A DNA stretch of 20,977 bases, taken from NCBI GenBank assembly GCA_035543875.1, contig DATKIY010000046.1, positions 1-20,977 of the forward strand. The letters are read 5' to 3'. Under the pieces are notes generated by a model. It did not search any database, had not been told where the DNA came from, and worked only from the letters and a program-made list of their open reading frames with translations. Below, one piece after another: positions 7,337-14,918 of this stretch. Source of the stretch: DATKIY01 sp035543875. Its GTDB lineage: Bacteria > Actinomycetota > Actinomycetes > JAHEKZ01. A program made the translations under genes and the position numbers. Within the stretch, counting starts at the first letter, position 1. Each line of letters opens with the position of its first letter.

Positions 7337-8404
7337 GTGGCAGAGCAGGTCAGGGTTCGATCGGCGGTTGACGCGATCGAGGAGTATCGAGCAGGTAAGT
7401 CGGCTCCGGCAGGCGCTTTCAAGTTGTCAAGCAACGAGAATCCATACCCGCCGCTCCCCGCTGTTGTTGCAGCCATCCACGACGCGGCCTCGTCGGTCAA
7501 TCGGTATCCGGATTTCGGCGCAGCGCCACTCATCGAAGGAATTGCACAGCACCACGACGTCGGCACCGACACGGTCGCGCTCGGCGCCGGCTCGGTCGCG
7601 CTGCTTGCTCAGATCATCCAAGTAACGGTTTCTGGTGGCGACGAGGTTGTTCTGCCTTGGCGCTCTTTTGAGGCTTATCCGATTTTGATCCAGCTGTCGG
7701 GCGCCACGGCGGTGAGGGTTCCACTCAAGACTGATCACAGTCACGATCTCGAGGCGATGGCCAACGCCCTGACCAGTCGGACACGGCTCGTCCTGCTCTG
7801 CTCGCCGAACAATCCGACGGGTGCCGTACTGCCTCGAACTGAACTGGAAGCTTTTCTGAGCCGAGTGGGAGTGAGCACGGTTGTCGTTCTTGACGAGGCG
7901 TACGTCGACTTCGTCAACCCCGCCGACAGAATCGACTCGCTCGTACTCCTCCGCACTCACCCAAACCTAATCCTGTTGCGAACGTTCTCTAAGGCGTATG
8001 GACTGGCCGGTCTCCGGGTTGGCTATGCGATAGCGCAACCCAAACTTGCCTCGACGCTGCGCAAGGCTGCGACACCTTTTGGCGTAACGAATCTGGCCCA
8101 ACAGGCGGCCCTGGCGTCGTTGTCGAGTCAGTCCGATCTGGTGACTCGGACGAACCAGCTCAGCGTCGAACGTGATCGCGTTCAAACTGCCTTGGAGCAG
8201 TCACCCGTTGATAGCCCTCGTTCGCACGGCAACTTTGTCTGGTTGGCGCTAGGAAAAGACAGCGAGGCTTTTGGTGAGGCTTGCTCTGAGGCGGGTGTAA
8301 CCGTGCGCATTTTTGGTGGCGAAGGTGTGCGCGTGACAATCGGTGAGCCGGAAGCCAACGATCGATTCCTGGGCGTGGCCGAGCGCTTCGCTGCTACTGA
8401 GTAG
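7337..8404 (+). CDS. HisC/Pat-type aminotransferase (histidinol-phosphate or aromatic amino acid transaminase)
   Basis: This 355-residue class-II fold-type-I PLP enzyme has the full set of motifs: SSNENPY near 31-37, CSPNNPTG (155-162, with Asn159), LDEAYVDF (Asp186, Tyr189) and the Schiff-base lysine in TFSKAYGLAGLRVGY (Lys219, Arg227). The C-terminal FGGEGVRVTIGEPEAND resembles the Pat/HisC2 branch of actinobacteria, which prefers aromatic amino acids. No other histidine-biosynthesis gene is nearby, so a Pat-like role is at least as likely as HisC. The GTG start has a perfect AGGAGG. The gene sits between two EamA transporters on the opposite strand and its 3' end overlaps one of them by 11 bases. 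Confidence 0.88.
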   Translation: MAEQVRVRSAVDAIEEYRAGKSAPAGAFKLSSNENPYPPLPAVVAAIHDAASSVNRYPDFGAAPLIEGIAQHHDVGTDTVALGAGSVALLAQIIQVTVSGGDEVVLPWRSFEAYPILIQLSGATAVRVPLKTDHSHDLEAMANALTSRTRLVLLCSPNNPTGAVLPRTELEAFLSRVGVSTVVVLDEAYVDFVNPADRIDSLVLLRTHPNLILLRTFSKAYGLAGLRVGYAIAQPKLASTLRKAATPFGVTNLAQQAALASLSSQSDLVTRTNQLSVERDRVQTALEQSPVDSPRSHGNFVWLALGKDSEAFGEACSEAGVTVRIFGGEGVRVTIGEPEANDRFLGVAERFAATE

Positions 8405-9350
8405 TCAGGCGGTCGCGCGGGGTCGGGCGCTCGGCACGAACCACCAAGGCGACACCAAGAACCGCAAGTGAACCGCCGATGACGACGGCGCCGGTGATCG
8501 GTTCGGACAGTATTAGCCAGCCAAGAAATACTGCGACCACTGGATTCACGTACGCGTACGTAGTGGTCAGCGACACCGGTGCGTGCTCGAGCAACCAGAC
8601 AAACGCCGAGTACGCAACGATGGAACCTATGAGCGTGAGATAGATGAACGCCCACCAACCCTTGGTCGGTACTGCGGCCAAGGAGAAGTCGGCAAACTCT
8701 CCGGAGACGGCCCCTCCGATGAGCAAGATGAGGCCACCTCCCCACATTTCGTAAACAGCCGTAACAAAGGCGTTGCTCGGCAAGGTGAGGCGCGAAGACA
8801 TGAATGCGCCGAACGCCCAACACATAGTGGCTAGCAAAACCAACAGCACTCCCCAAAGTTGCACATCCCCCTGCGCACCCGGGCGAGCGAGTACTGCGAT
8901 CCCGACGAAACCGATGATGGTCCCTGCCCACGTCAGCCGATGCGGCCGCTCACCCCCAAAGCTGACTCGAAGCAGCACCACCCATAGGGGCATCGCCGCA
9001 ACTAAGAGCGCAGCCAGGCCAGACGGAACGGTTTGCTCGGCGATCGAAACGACTCCGACTCCGCAACACAGGAATAGAAAACCCAACAGGACGCTGGAGG
9101 CGGCTTGCCGTAGCGGGACAACAAGCGCGCGTCGTCCTTGGCCGATCATCAAGACCGTCGCAAGTACGGAGCCAGCGATAAGAAACCGCGCACCTGTTGG
9201 GAAAAGCGGAGGTTGTCCTGACTCACTGACAACAACACGGATTCCGAGGTAGGTCGAGCCCCAGACCACGTAGACGATGCCCAACGCAGTCCAGAGCGGG
9301 ACGCCGGTTGCGTACTGCTTGGGAGTCCCGGCCACGTCGGTCTGCGCCAC
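8394..9350 (-). CDS. EamA-family (DMT superfamily) transporter, YedA-like
   Basis: This 318-residue membrane protein has about ten hydrophobic segments in two EamA repeats. The first repeat begins with the signature VVWGSTYLGIRV followed by FLIAGSVL. The second ends with YAYVNPVVAVFLGWLILSEP, the conserved Asn-Pro and Glu-Pro of this branch. The transported compound is unknown. It converges on the HisC/Pat-like aminotransferase with an 11-base overlap of coding ends, so the two genes can oppose each other's transcription. The GTG at 9348-9350 lacks a clear ribosome binding site; another in-frame GTG lies five codons downstream. It is only distantly similar to the other EamA protein in the window, so they are not a recent duplication. 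Confidence 0.9.
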   Translation of the reverse strand: MAQTDVAGTPKQYATGVPLWTALGIVYVVWGSTYLGIRVVVSESGQPPLFPTGARFLIAGSVLATVLMIGQGRRALVVPLRQAASSVLLGFLFLCCGVGVVSIAEQTVPSGLAALLVAAMPLWVVLLRVSFGGERPHRLTWAGTIIGFVGIAVLARPGAQGDVQLWGVLLVLLATMCWAFGAFMSSRLTLPSNAFVTAVYEMWGGGLILLIGGAVSGEFADFSLAAVPTKGWWAFIYLTLIGSIVAYSAFVWLLEHAPVSLTTTYAYVNPVVAVFLGWLILSEPITGAVVIGGSLAVLGVALVVRAERPTPRDRLTTQ

Positions 9351-9537
9351 GAGGTCACGGTGTCATGCCTCAGACCGGTGGCTTAACCGGGTAATGAGCT
9401 GCCGAAGCAGTCGTGGCTATCCCCCCTCGATATGTGCGCACAGCGACTGCCTGATCACAGATCGACCCCTTGAGCGTCCAATCGGCGTATGCGTTGCCGC
9501 TCGGCTTGACCAAAGGTGTCCCAAACGATTTGCTGCC

Positions 9538-10269
9538 ATGGTGCGAATAACTCGGGCGGTCGGGCTCTGCGTGCTAACCGTGGTGGTGGTCTGTCCTTCG
9601 CTTTCTGCTTCAGCAGCTGGCAAGCCTGCGACCATGCTCGACGAATACACGTTCGATGCGGTCAGCGGCAATGCCGTCTCCGATGTCACGAACCACGGGC
9701 ATACGCTGACACTGAGCGGATCGTGGTCAACCGTCAACGGCGTCAGCACCCCGGCCGTGGCGTTTGCGCCGATGAGCCTGGGCGATAGTCCCAACAGCTC
9801 TGATCTCAACCCGCTGACCAAGGGGTTTGCTGCTACAGCAGTCTTCCGGCTCCCTGGTGACATTTCATCGCTGCCGGACACGCCCAACATCGTGCAGAAG
9901 GGGTTCTACAACGACCCTGGTCAGTGGAAGATGCAGCTGAAGCCCAAGACGGCAATCGTCCAGTGCCGCTTCAAAGGAACCTCAGGCGCGCTGTTGCTGA
10001 GTTCGCAGGTGACACGCGTCGATGACGGGTCGTGGCACACGTCTACTTGTTGGCGAGATGGCACACAGGTCGGCGTGACGGTCGACGGCGTGACCAACCA
10101 GACGACCGCCGACATCGGCAGCATCGCTAGTAGCCGCTCGCTCCGCGTCGGCGCGAAAAGTCTGTCTGCAACCACCGATCAGTTCACGGGAACGCTGGAC
10201 TACATCGGGATCGCTGTCGGCAGCAACGCGGCCGCCGTTACGAAGGCTGCTGCCCCGACCATCGGCTAA
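9538..10269 (+). CDS. Secreted LamG/concanavalin-like domain protein
   Basis: This 243-residue protein has a Sec signal peptide: basic MVRITR, then a hydrophobic core and a likely cleavage after SLSASAAG (near residue 27). The mature part reads as one LamG-like beta-sandwich, with LDEYTFDAVSGNAVSD at the start, the central GQWKMQLK strand, and WHTSTCWRDGTQVGVTVDG followed by FTGTLDYIGIAVG. Two cysteines, in VQCRFKG and TSTCWRDG, are placed for the disulphide often seen in actinobacterial members. The fold usually binds carbohydrate or acts as an adhesion module; no catalytic residues are evident. The ATG is chosen because the signal peptide begins there; GTG directly after it is possible. No strong ribosome binding site is visible. 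Confidence 0.72.
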   Translation: MVRITRAVGLCVLTVVVVCPSLSASAAGKPATMLDEYTFDAVSGNAVSDVTNHGHTLTLSGSWSTVNGVSTPAVAFAPMSLGDSPNSSDLNPLTKGFAATAVFRLPGDISSLPDTPNIVQKGFYNDPGQWKMQLKPKTAIVQCRFKGTSGALLLSSQVTRVDDGSWHTSTCWRDGTQVGVTVDGVTNQTTADIGSIASSRSLRVGAKSLSATTDQFTGTLDYIGIAVGSNAAAVTKAAAPTIG

Positions 10270-10572
10270 ATCCGCGATTTCTGTTGATCAACACCCATTT
10301 GGCTCAGTAAAACCTCGGTAGATGCCGACACGAGGGCTATATGAGTGTGACTATAAGTAATCAACTGGTAACGTAGAGTATATCTGAAGGTTCACCCAGA
10401 TGCCGGACCACCGTTGGGGTAAGGCAAGAGGAAGATGGGACGGACGGACGAGTACTTGACCGGTCATTCGGACTAGGCCACCCGTGTGGTCCCTGAGCAA
10501 TTGATTGACCAAGTCGATGAAGTTGACGAGGTAATGGGGAAGTAGGGAAGAAGTACCGAAGAAGCGACCCAC
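10270..10572. other. Gap of about 300 bases between secreted-protein and Pro-rich protein genes
   Basis: The left half (10270-10400) is AT-richer than the genes around it and has no usable frame, so promoter DNA is likely; TAGAGT at 10374-10379 fits a -10 but lacks a good -35. From about 10477 the frame that continues into the Pro-rich gene is open except for a TAG at 10543. It would read VPEQLIDQVDEVDEVMGK before that stop, an acidic and coding-like stretch. Whether this is a remnant or chance is unclear. An overlapping minus-strand frame (10351-10629) has no recognisable product. Confidence 0.4.
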
Positions 10573-10656
10573 GTGGTTGCTGATGATCAGCGATCCCAAG
10601 TCGCTGAGGAAGAGCCAACACAAGCGCATAGTGCGCCGAGGGGAGGTGGGACTGCG

Positions 10657-11292
10657 ATGGTCCCTCGTCCCGGGCTGCGCTGGTTGGCCGCTGCAGGCGG
10701 TGAGTCAGCTGGTCGCGCCGCCGTAGCCGTGCTGCTCGCTGGCGGGTTAGTAAGTGGCGGGTTGGTCACGCTGGTTGCCGTGGCTAACAAGACGCTCGAC
10801 GCGGCACCACGTCCGCAGGTGGCTGGCGCAATCGCCCCTACGCCACTTCCCACGGGACCGCTGCAGGTACCCGTGCCGCCGGAGACCAACACGCCGGGGG
10901 CGAACCAACAAACACAGCCCAGTCCTAACACTGCCACCGAGGTTCAGACTCCGATTGGTCCAGCAGTGGTCGTACCCGGTCCAACGGAGTCCGCGGTGCC
11001 TCCGCCGACTTCCAACGAGTCCGGTAACCCCGCGCCTACCGACGAAGGCACGCCTAACCCAACGGGGTCGCCGTCCACGCATCCGGAGCACCCCGATCAT
11101 CCCAATCCTGGACCGTCCAGTCCCGGCCCAACACGACCAAGTGAGCCCGGTCACCCGGCGCACCCCGCGCACCCGGCGCACCCGGACCACCCGGCGCACC
11201 CGGACCACCCCGCGCACCCGGACCACCCCGGCAAACCGGCTCAGTCACGGGGCAACGGCCACCGCAGTAGTGGCAGCGCTCACGGCCACTAG
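10657..11292 (+). CDS. Single-pass membrane protein with Pro-rich, His-Pro-repeat ectodomain
   Basis: The product (211 residues) matches no family I recognise. Residues about 16-42 form one hydrophobic segment rich in Ala, Val and Gly. The rest is a low-complexity region of Pro, Thr, Ser, Gly and Asn, followed by nine HPA/HPD/HPG triplets and a tail ending in SAHGH. A type II-like orientation with the Pro-rich part outside is most likely. The His repeats could bind Zn, Ni or Cu, or act as a spacer through the wall; both are inference. GGAGG near 10642-10646 supports the ATG at 10657. An in-frame GTG at 10573 would add 28 acidic and polar residues on the cytoplasmic side. A hairpin follows the stop. 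Confidence 0.6.
   Translation: MVPRPGLRWLAAAGGESAGRAAVAVLLAGGLVSGGLVTLVAVANKTLDAAPRPQVAGAIAPTPLPTGPLQVPVPPETNTPGANQQTQPSPNTATEVQTPIGPAVVVPGPTESAVPPPTSNESGNPAPTDEGTPNPTGSPSTHPEHPDHPNPGPSSPGPTRPSEPGHPAHPAHPAHPDHPAHPDHPAHPDHPGKPAQSRGNGHRSSGSAHGH
11152..11232 (+). repeat. Nine 9-bp tandem repeats encoding His-Pro-Ala/Asp
   Basis: Nine consecutive 9-base units of the form CACCCSGMS encode HPA, HPA, HPA, HPD, HPA, HPD, HPA, HPD and HPG. From the third unit an 18-base period (HPA-HPD) is visible three times. The near-identity of units, with only a few base differences, points to expansion by replication slippage. Length variation between strains would be expected. Confidence 0.9.
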
Positions 11293-11326
11293 CGACTTCC
11301 GGGCGGTTGGTTAGAGCCGCCTGATC

Positions 11327-11355
11327 AGGGCTGGGCGCATTGATCGCCCAGCCTT
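11327..11355 (+). terminator. Rho-independent-like hairpin after the Pro-rich protein gene
   Basis: Bases 11327-11337 pair with 11345-11355 (core GGCTGGGCG with CGCCCAGCC) around a 7-base loop; one pair is G-U. The stem is very GC-rich and followed by only two T residues. It lies 35 bases after the stop at 11292 and before the dehydrogenase operon, so it probably separates the two transcription units. Confidence 0.65.
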
Positions 11356-11445
11356 AGGTGGTTCCCAGCGAGAGCCGAAACCAAGAAGATGGACGTCTCT
11401 GGTTCGTCCGGCGATCCTGGACCGCCAGCAGCGAGAAAGGACGCG

Positions 11446-12543
11446 ATGGTGAACCCAGCGCAACCCGTCGAGGGCGACACGCCTTTCGTGCAGTTGTTGA
11501 GCCCCGAGGGAGAGCTGTCTGAGCACCCCGACTACCCCCTGCAGCTCACCGATGACGAATACCGATCTCTCTATCGCGATTTGGTGATGGTGCGGCGCAT
11601 CGACGCCGAGGCGACGGCCCTCCAACGGCAAGGCGAGTTGGGGCTCTGGGCGCAGCTACTTGGCCAGGAAGCCGCCCAGGTTGGGGCTGGACGAGCCTTG
11701 ATCGCCGGTGACATGGCTTTTCCGACTTATCGTGAGCATGGTGTTGCGTGGTGTCGTGAAGTCGATCCGCTTACCCTGTTGGGGCTGTTTCGTGGCACGA
11801 CCAACGGTGGCTGGAGTCCCCTGGATCACGGCTTCGCGTTGTACACCATCGTGATCGGGGACCAATGCCCTCAAGCAGTCGGATACGCGATGGGCTTGCA
11901 ACTGGATGCAGCCGAGAACGCGGTAATGGTTTTCTTCGGCGATGGTGCGAGTAGCCAAGGTGATGTCAACGAAGCATTCATCTGGGCAAGCGTCTTCAAC
12001 GCGCCAGTTGTGTTCTTTTGTCAGAACAACCAATGGGCCATCTCTGAACCACTCGAACGACAGACCAAGATTCCCCTCTACCAACGTGCACTGGGATTTG
12101 GATTCCCAGGTGTTCGAGTCGACGGTAACGATGTTCTCGCCTCGCTGGCCGTAAGTCGCGCCACGTTGCAACGCGCTCGTGACGGGGGCGGCCCATCTCT
12201 CGTGGAGGCTTACACCTATCGCATGGGCGCCCACACCACATCCGATGACCCTTCTCGCTACCGTCTCGACTCCGACGTTGAAGCTTGGAGACTTCGCGAC
12301 CCGTTGGAACGCATGCGCTCCTTCCTTCACAAACAACAACTGGTCGAGTCCGGATTCTTTGACGAGCTCGAGGCAGACGCCGAAGCATTAGCGGTTCGCC
12401 TGCGCGACGGAGTGCGTGCGCTGCCCGACCCGACCATCGACGTCATGTTCGACTACGCATACTCCGAACCACACTCACTTGTGTCTGAAGAGCGCGAACA
12501 GTTCACGAGATATCTTGCTGGCTTTGCCGAGGATGCTTTATGA
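11446..12543 (+). CDS. bkdA: 2-oxoacid dehydrogenase E1 alpha subunit (branched-chain type)
   Basis: This 365-residue subunit, with E1 beta, carries out thiamine-diphosphate-dependent decarboxylation of 2-oxo acids and reductive acylation of the E2 lipoyl group. The ThDP/Mg motif starts at GDGASSQGD (near 165-173) and closes with FCQNNQWAIS. The phosphorylation-loop-like segment MGAHTTSDDPSRYR is also present and typical of this subunit. The separate alpha and beta subunits and the E2 sequence favour the branched-chain oxoacid complex over pyruvate, but substrate choice is not proven. The ATG at 11446 is preferred for its GAAAGGA ribosome binding site; an in-frame ATG at 11389 would add 19 Gly/Pro/Ser-rich residues. 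It overlaps the E1 beta gene by 4 bases. Confidence 0.9.
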   Translation: MVNPAQPVEGDTPFVQLLSPEGELSEHPDYPLQLTDDEYRSLYRDLVMVRRIDAEATALQRQGELGLWAQLLGQEAAQVGAGRALIAGDMAFPTYREHGVAWCREVDPLTLLGLFRGTTNGGWSPLDHGFALYTIVIGDQCPQAVGYAMGLQLDAAENAVMVFFGDGASSQGDVNEAFIWASVFNAPVVFFCQNNQWAISEPLERQTKIPLYQRALGFGFPGVRVDGNDVLASLAVSRATLQRARDGGGPSLVEAYTYRMGAHTTSDDPSRYRLDSDVEAWRLRDPLERMRSFLHKQQLVESGFFDELEADAEALAVRLRDGVRALPDPTIDVMFDYAYSEPHSLVSEEREQFTRYLAGFAEDAL

Positions 12544-13517
12544 CTGAAACCGTGAACCTCGGGAAAGCGTTGAACTTGGGGCTTCGCCGGTCGATGGAGC
12601 GCGACGCGAAGACGCTGCTCATGGGGGAGGACATCGGACGTCTGGGCGGAGTCTTTCGTGTAACTGATGGACTTCAAAAGGACTTTGGCGAACACCGGGT
12701 CATCGATACTCCACTTGCCGAGTCTTCAATTCTTGGTACGGCCATCGGGCTGGCCATGCGTGGCTACCGTCCCGTCGTGGAGATCCAGTTCGATGGTTTT
12801 GTGTACGTCGCGTTCGACCAGATCGTGAGTCAACTTGCGAAAATGCATGCGCGTTCTGGCGGCACGGTCCGCATGCCGGTGACAGTTCGGATCCCGTTCG
12901 GCGGCGGAATCGGAGCGGTTGAACATCACAGCGAGTCGCCCGAGGCATACTTCGCGCACACCGCTGGTTTGCGGGTTGTTACCCCGAGCAATCCTGTTGA
13001 CGCCTACTGGATGATCCAGCAGTCCATCGACTGCGACGACCCGGTTATCTTCTTCGAACCCAAACGACGCTACTGGGACAAGGCGGATCTCGACGAAACA
13101 CTTGAGCCGGCGCCGCTGTTCAATGCGCGAGTTTTGCGCCGAGGCGATGACCTCACTTTGGTTGCTTATGGCCCGATGGTTCGTACGTGCCTCGAGGCGG
13201 CAGCTGCTGCTGAGTCGGACGATGTAAGCATCGAGGTCGTTGATCTCCGATCCTTGTCGCCGATCGACGTAGACACGGTTGCTGCTTCGGTCGAACGCAC
13301 CGGCCGGCTGGTTGTCGTTCACGAAGCTTCGGTTTTCGGCGGAATCGGAGCTGAGATCGCGGCCCGCGTTGGGGAGCGTTGTTTTTACAAACTTGAGTCA
13401 CCGATTCTGCGTGTCGGTGGATTCCACGCGCCCTACCCGCCGTCACGGTTAGAGAAGCATTTCCTGCCCGATCTCGACCGGATCCTCGACGCTGTCGACC
13501 GTGCGCTGACTTACTAG
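12540..13517 (+). CDS. bkdB: 2-oxoacid dehydrogenase E1 beta subunit (branched-chain type)
   Basis: This 325-residue transketolase-like subunit completes the alpha2-beta2 E1 with its upstream partner. The ThDP-contacting half is visible as LLMGEDIGRLGGVFRVT near 22-38, then DTPLAESSILGTAIGLAMRG and the VEIQFDGFVYVAFDQI segment. The C-terminal transketolase-C part includes VVDLRSLSPIDVDTV and VVHEASVFGGIGAEIAARV. The length is normal for the family. The ATG overlaps the E1 alpha stop (ATGA), giving stoichiometric coupled translation. Eight bases separate its stop from the E2 start. Confidence 0.93.
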   Translation: MTETVNLGKALNLGLRRSMERDAKTLLMGEDIGRLGGVFRVTDGLQKDFGEHRVIDTPLAESSILGTAIGLAMRGYRPVVEIQFDGFVYVAFDQIVSQLAKMHARSGGTVRMPVTVRIPFGGGIGAVEHHSESPEAYFAHTAGLRVVTPSNPVDAYWMIQQSIDCDDPVIFFEPKRRYWDKADLDETLEPAPLFNARVLRRGDDLTLVAYGPMVRTCLEAAAAAESDDVSIEVVDLRSLSPIDVDTVAASVERTGRLVVVHEASVFGGIGAEIAARVGERCFYKLESPILRVGGFHAPYPPSRLEKHFLPDLDRILDAVDRALTY

Positions 13518-13525
13518 GGACGAAC

Positions 13526-14905
13526 ATGACAAATCCGGGTGTGGAGCCGACCGTCGTGGAAAGCGGCTCTGAGGTCGACGTCAAGACTTTCCTGCTTCCC
13601 GATCTGGGCGAGGGCTTGACAGAGGGCGAAGTGCTGCGCTGGCTCGTCAAGGAAGGTGACGTCGTTGCCGTGAACCAGCCCGTGGTCGAAATCGAAACGG
13701 CAAAGGCCGCCGTCGAACTCCCATGTCCATTCGCTGGTGTCATCGAAGCACGTCACGGACAAGAGGGAGATCTGCTAGCCGTTGGAACGCCGCTGCTCAC
13801 CGTACGAACGACCGGGAGCTCCGGAACGCCGGTCGCTGCAGTGGCTGAACCTGTCGACGGATCCAGTGGCCCAGTGCTGGTGGGGTACGGCGTAAGTGCC
13901 GGCGCCACCCGACGCCGGAGCAGACTTGCCGCGCCCAGCCCGCATGGAACGCAGCGGCTGGAGGCTGGTCCGCCGGGAGAGCCCGTTAAGCCGGTCAGGC
14001 ACGGTGGCCTGGAGATTGGTCGTGCTGCGGAGGCCCGTTTCGGAGACGGCGCCACGGAGAGCACTGAACCGGTTCTCGCCAAGCCTCCGGTGCGCAAACT
14101 AGCTCGCGAGCTCGGCGTTGACCTTCGCCAAGTTAGAGCGACGGGTCCAAACCACACCGTGACGCGAGAAGACGTGAAGGCTGCCGCCGCTCTGGCAACC
14201 CCACTCGCCGCTCCCGTCCGTGAGCCGGTTCGCGGAGTTGTGCGCGCAATGGCGGATGCCATGACGCGCAGTGCTTTTACGATTCCGCACGTCACCGAGT
14301 GGGTTGAGGCTGACGTCACACGGAGCGTGGAAGTACTGGACCGGCTGCGCAAAGGCGAACGTTTCTCGGAGATCAAGCTAACCCCGCTTGTGCTTATCGC
14401 GCGTGCTTGCATCGCTGCCTTAGAACGTTCGCCAATGGTCAACGCGGCGTTCGATGCAGATCTGCAGGAGATCGTTCACCATTCCGATGTCAATCTCGGT
14501 ATTGCGGCTGCGACGCCGCGTGGACTGGTGGTGCCCAACATCAAGGCCGCGCAGGCACTGAGTCTGCCCGAGTTGGCTTCGGCTCTCGGCCAGCTTTCTG
14601 CGACCGCGAAAGCTGGCCACACCCAACCTGCGGAAATGCTGGGCGGCACCTTCACCATCACGAACGTTGGCGTCTTCGGTGTCGATGGTGGGACGCCCAT
14701 CATTAACCCCGGCGAAGCGGCCATCCTCGCTGTTGGAGCGTGGCGAGAGAAACCTTGGGTGCACGCCGGACAGGTCGTGCCTCGCATCGTGACGACGCTG
14801 TCGCTGTCCTTCGATCACCGGTTTATCGACGGCGCGGCAGGTTCTCGATTCCTACGAGACATCGCTGACCTGCTCGAGGAACCTGCCGCTGACCTGGCTT
14901 GGTAG
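13526..14905 (+). CDS. bkdC: Dihydrolipoamide acyltransferase (E2) of 2-oxoacid dehydrogenase
   Basis: This 459-residue core subunit moves the acyl group from E1 to CoA. Domains in order: one lipoyl domain (about 19-95) with lipoylated Lys60 in EIETAKAAVE, a long Pro/Ala/Gly linker, an E3/E1-binding domain (about 184-220, KPPVRKLARELGVDL with RATGPNHTVTREDV), and the catalytic domain (about 232-459) with SLSFDHRFIDG holding the active-site His431 and Asp435. A single lipoyl domain is usual for branched-chain E2, whereas actinobacterial pyruvate/oxoglutarate E2 often carries more. No dihydrolipoamide dehydrogenase follows, so E3 must be shared from elsewhere in the genome. The frame begins with about 18 extra residues before the lipoyl domain. 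Confidence 0.93.
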   Translation: MTNPGVEPTVVESGSEVDVKTFLLPDLGEGLTEGEVLRWLVKEGDVVAVNQPVVEIETAKAAVELPCPFAGVIEARHGQEGDLLAVGTPLLTVRTTGSSGTPVAAVAEPVDGSSGPVLVGYGVSAGATRRRSRLAAPSPHGTQRLEAGPPGEPVKPVRHGGLEIGRAAEARFGDGATESTEPVLAKPPVRKLARELGVDLRQVRATGPNHTVTREDVKAAAALATPLAAPVREPVRGVVRAMADAMTRSAFTIPHVTEWVEADVTRSVEVLDRLRKGERFSEIKLTPLVLIARACIAALERSPMVNAAFDADLQEIVHHSDVNLGIAAATPRGLVVPNIKAAQALSLPELASALGQLSATAKAGHTQPAEMLGGTFTITNVGVFGVDGGTPIINPGEAAILAVGAWREKPWVHAGQVVPRIVTTLSLSFDHRFIDGAAGSRFLRDIADLLEEPAADLAW

Positions 14906-14918
14906 CCGACTACTCGGG

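Noticed and set aside
7337..8404. Calling the aminotransferase simply hisC
   Set aside because: No other histidine gene is present and the C-terminal motifs resemble the Pat/HisC2 branch, so a gene symbol would overstate what is known.
11152..11232. Short regular repeats that could suggest a CRISPR array
   Set aside because: The units are 9 bases long, contiguous without spacers and in frame within a coding region.
11054..11248. A minus-strand frame with collagen-like Gly-X-Y repeats (GGPGAPGGPGAPG)
   Set aside because: It is the antisense reading of the 9-base His-Pro repeats; the plus-strand gene has a membrane segment and a ribosome binding site, while this frame has neither.
13753..14442. 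A 229-codon minus-strand frame opposite the E2 gene
   Set aside because: It is low-complexity (Ser, Arg, Thr, Ala) and mirrors the E2 linker and catalytic domain, which are real by motif.
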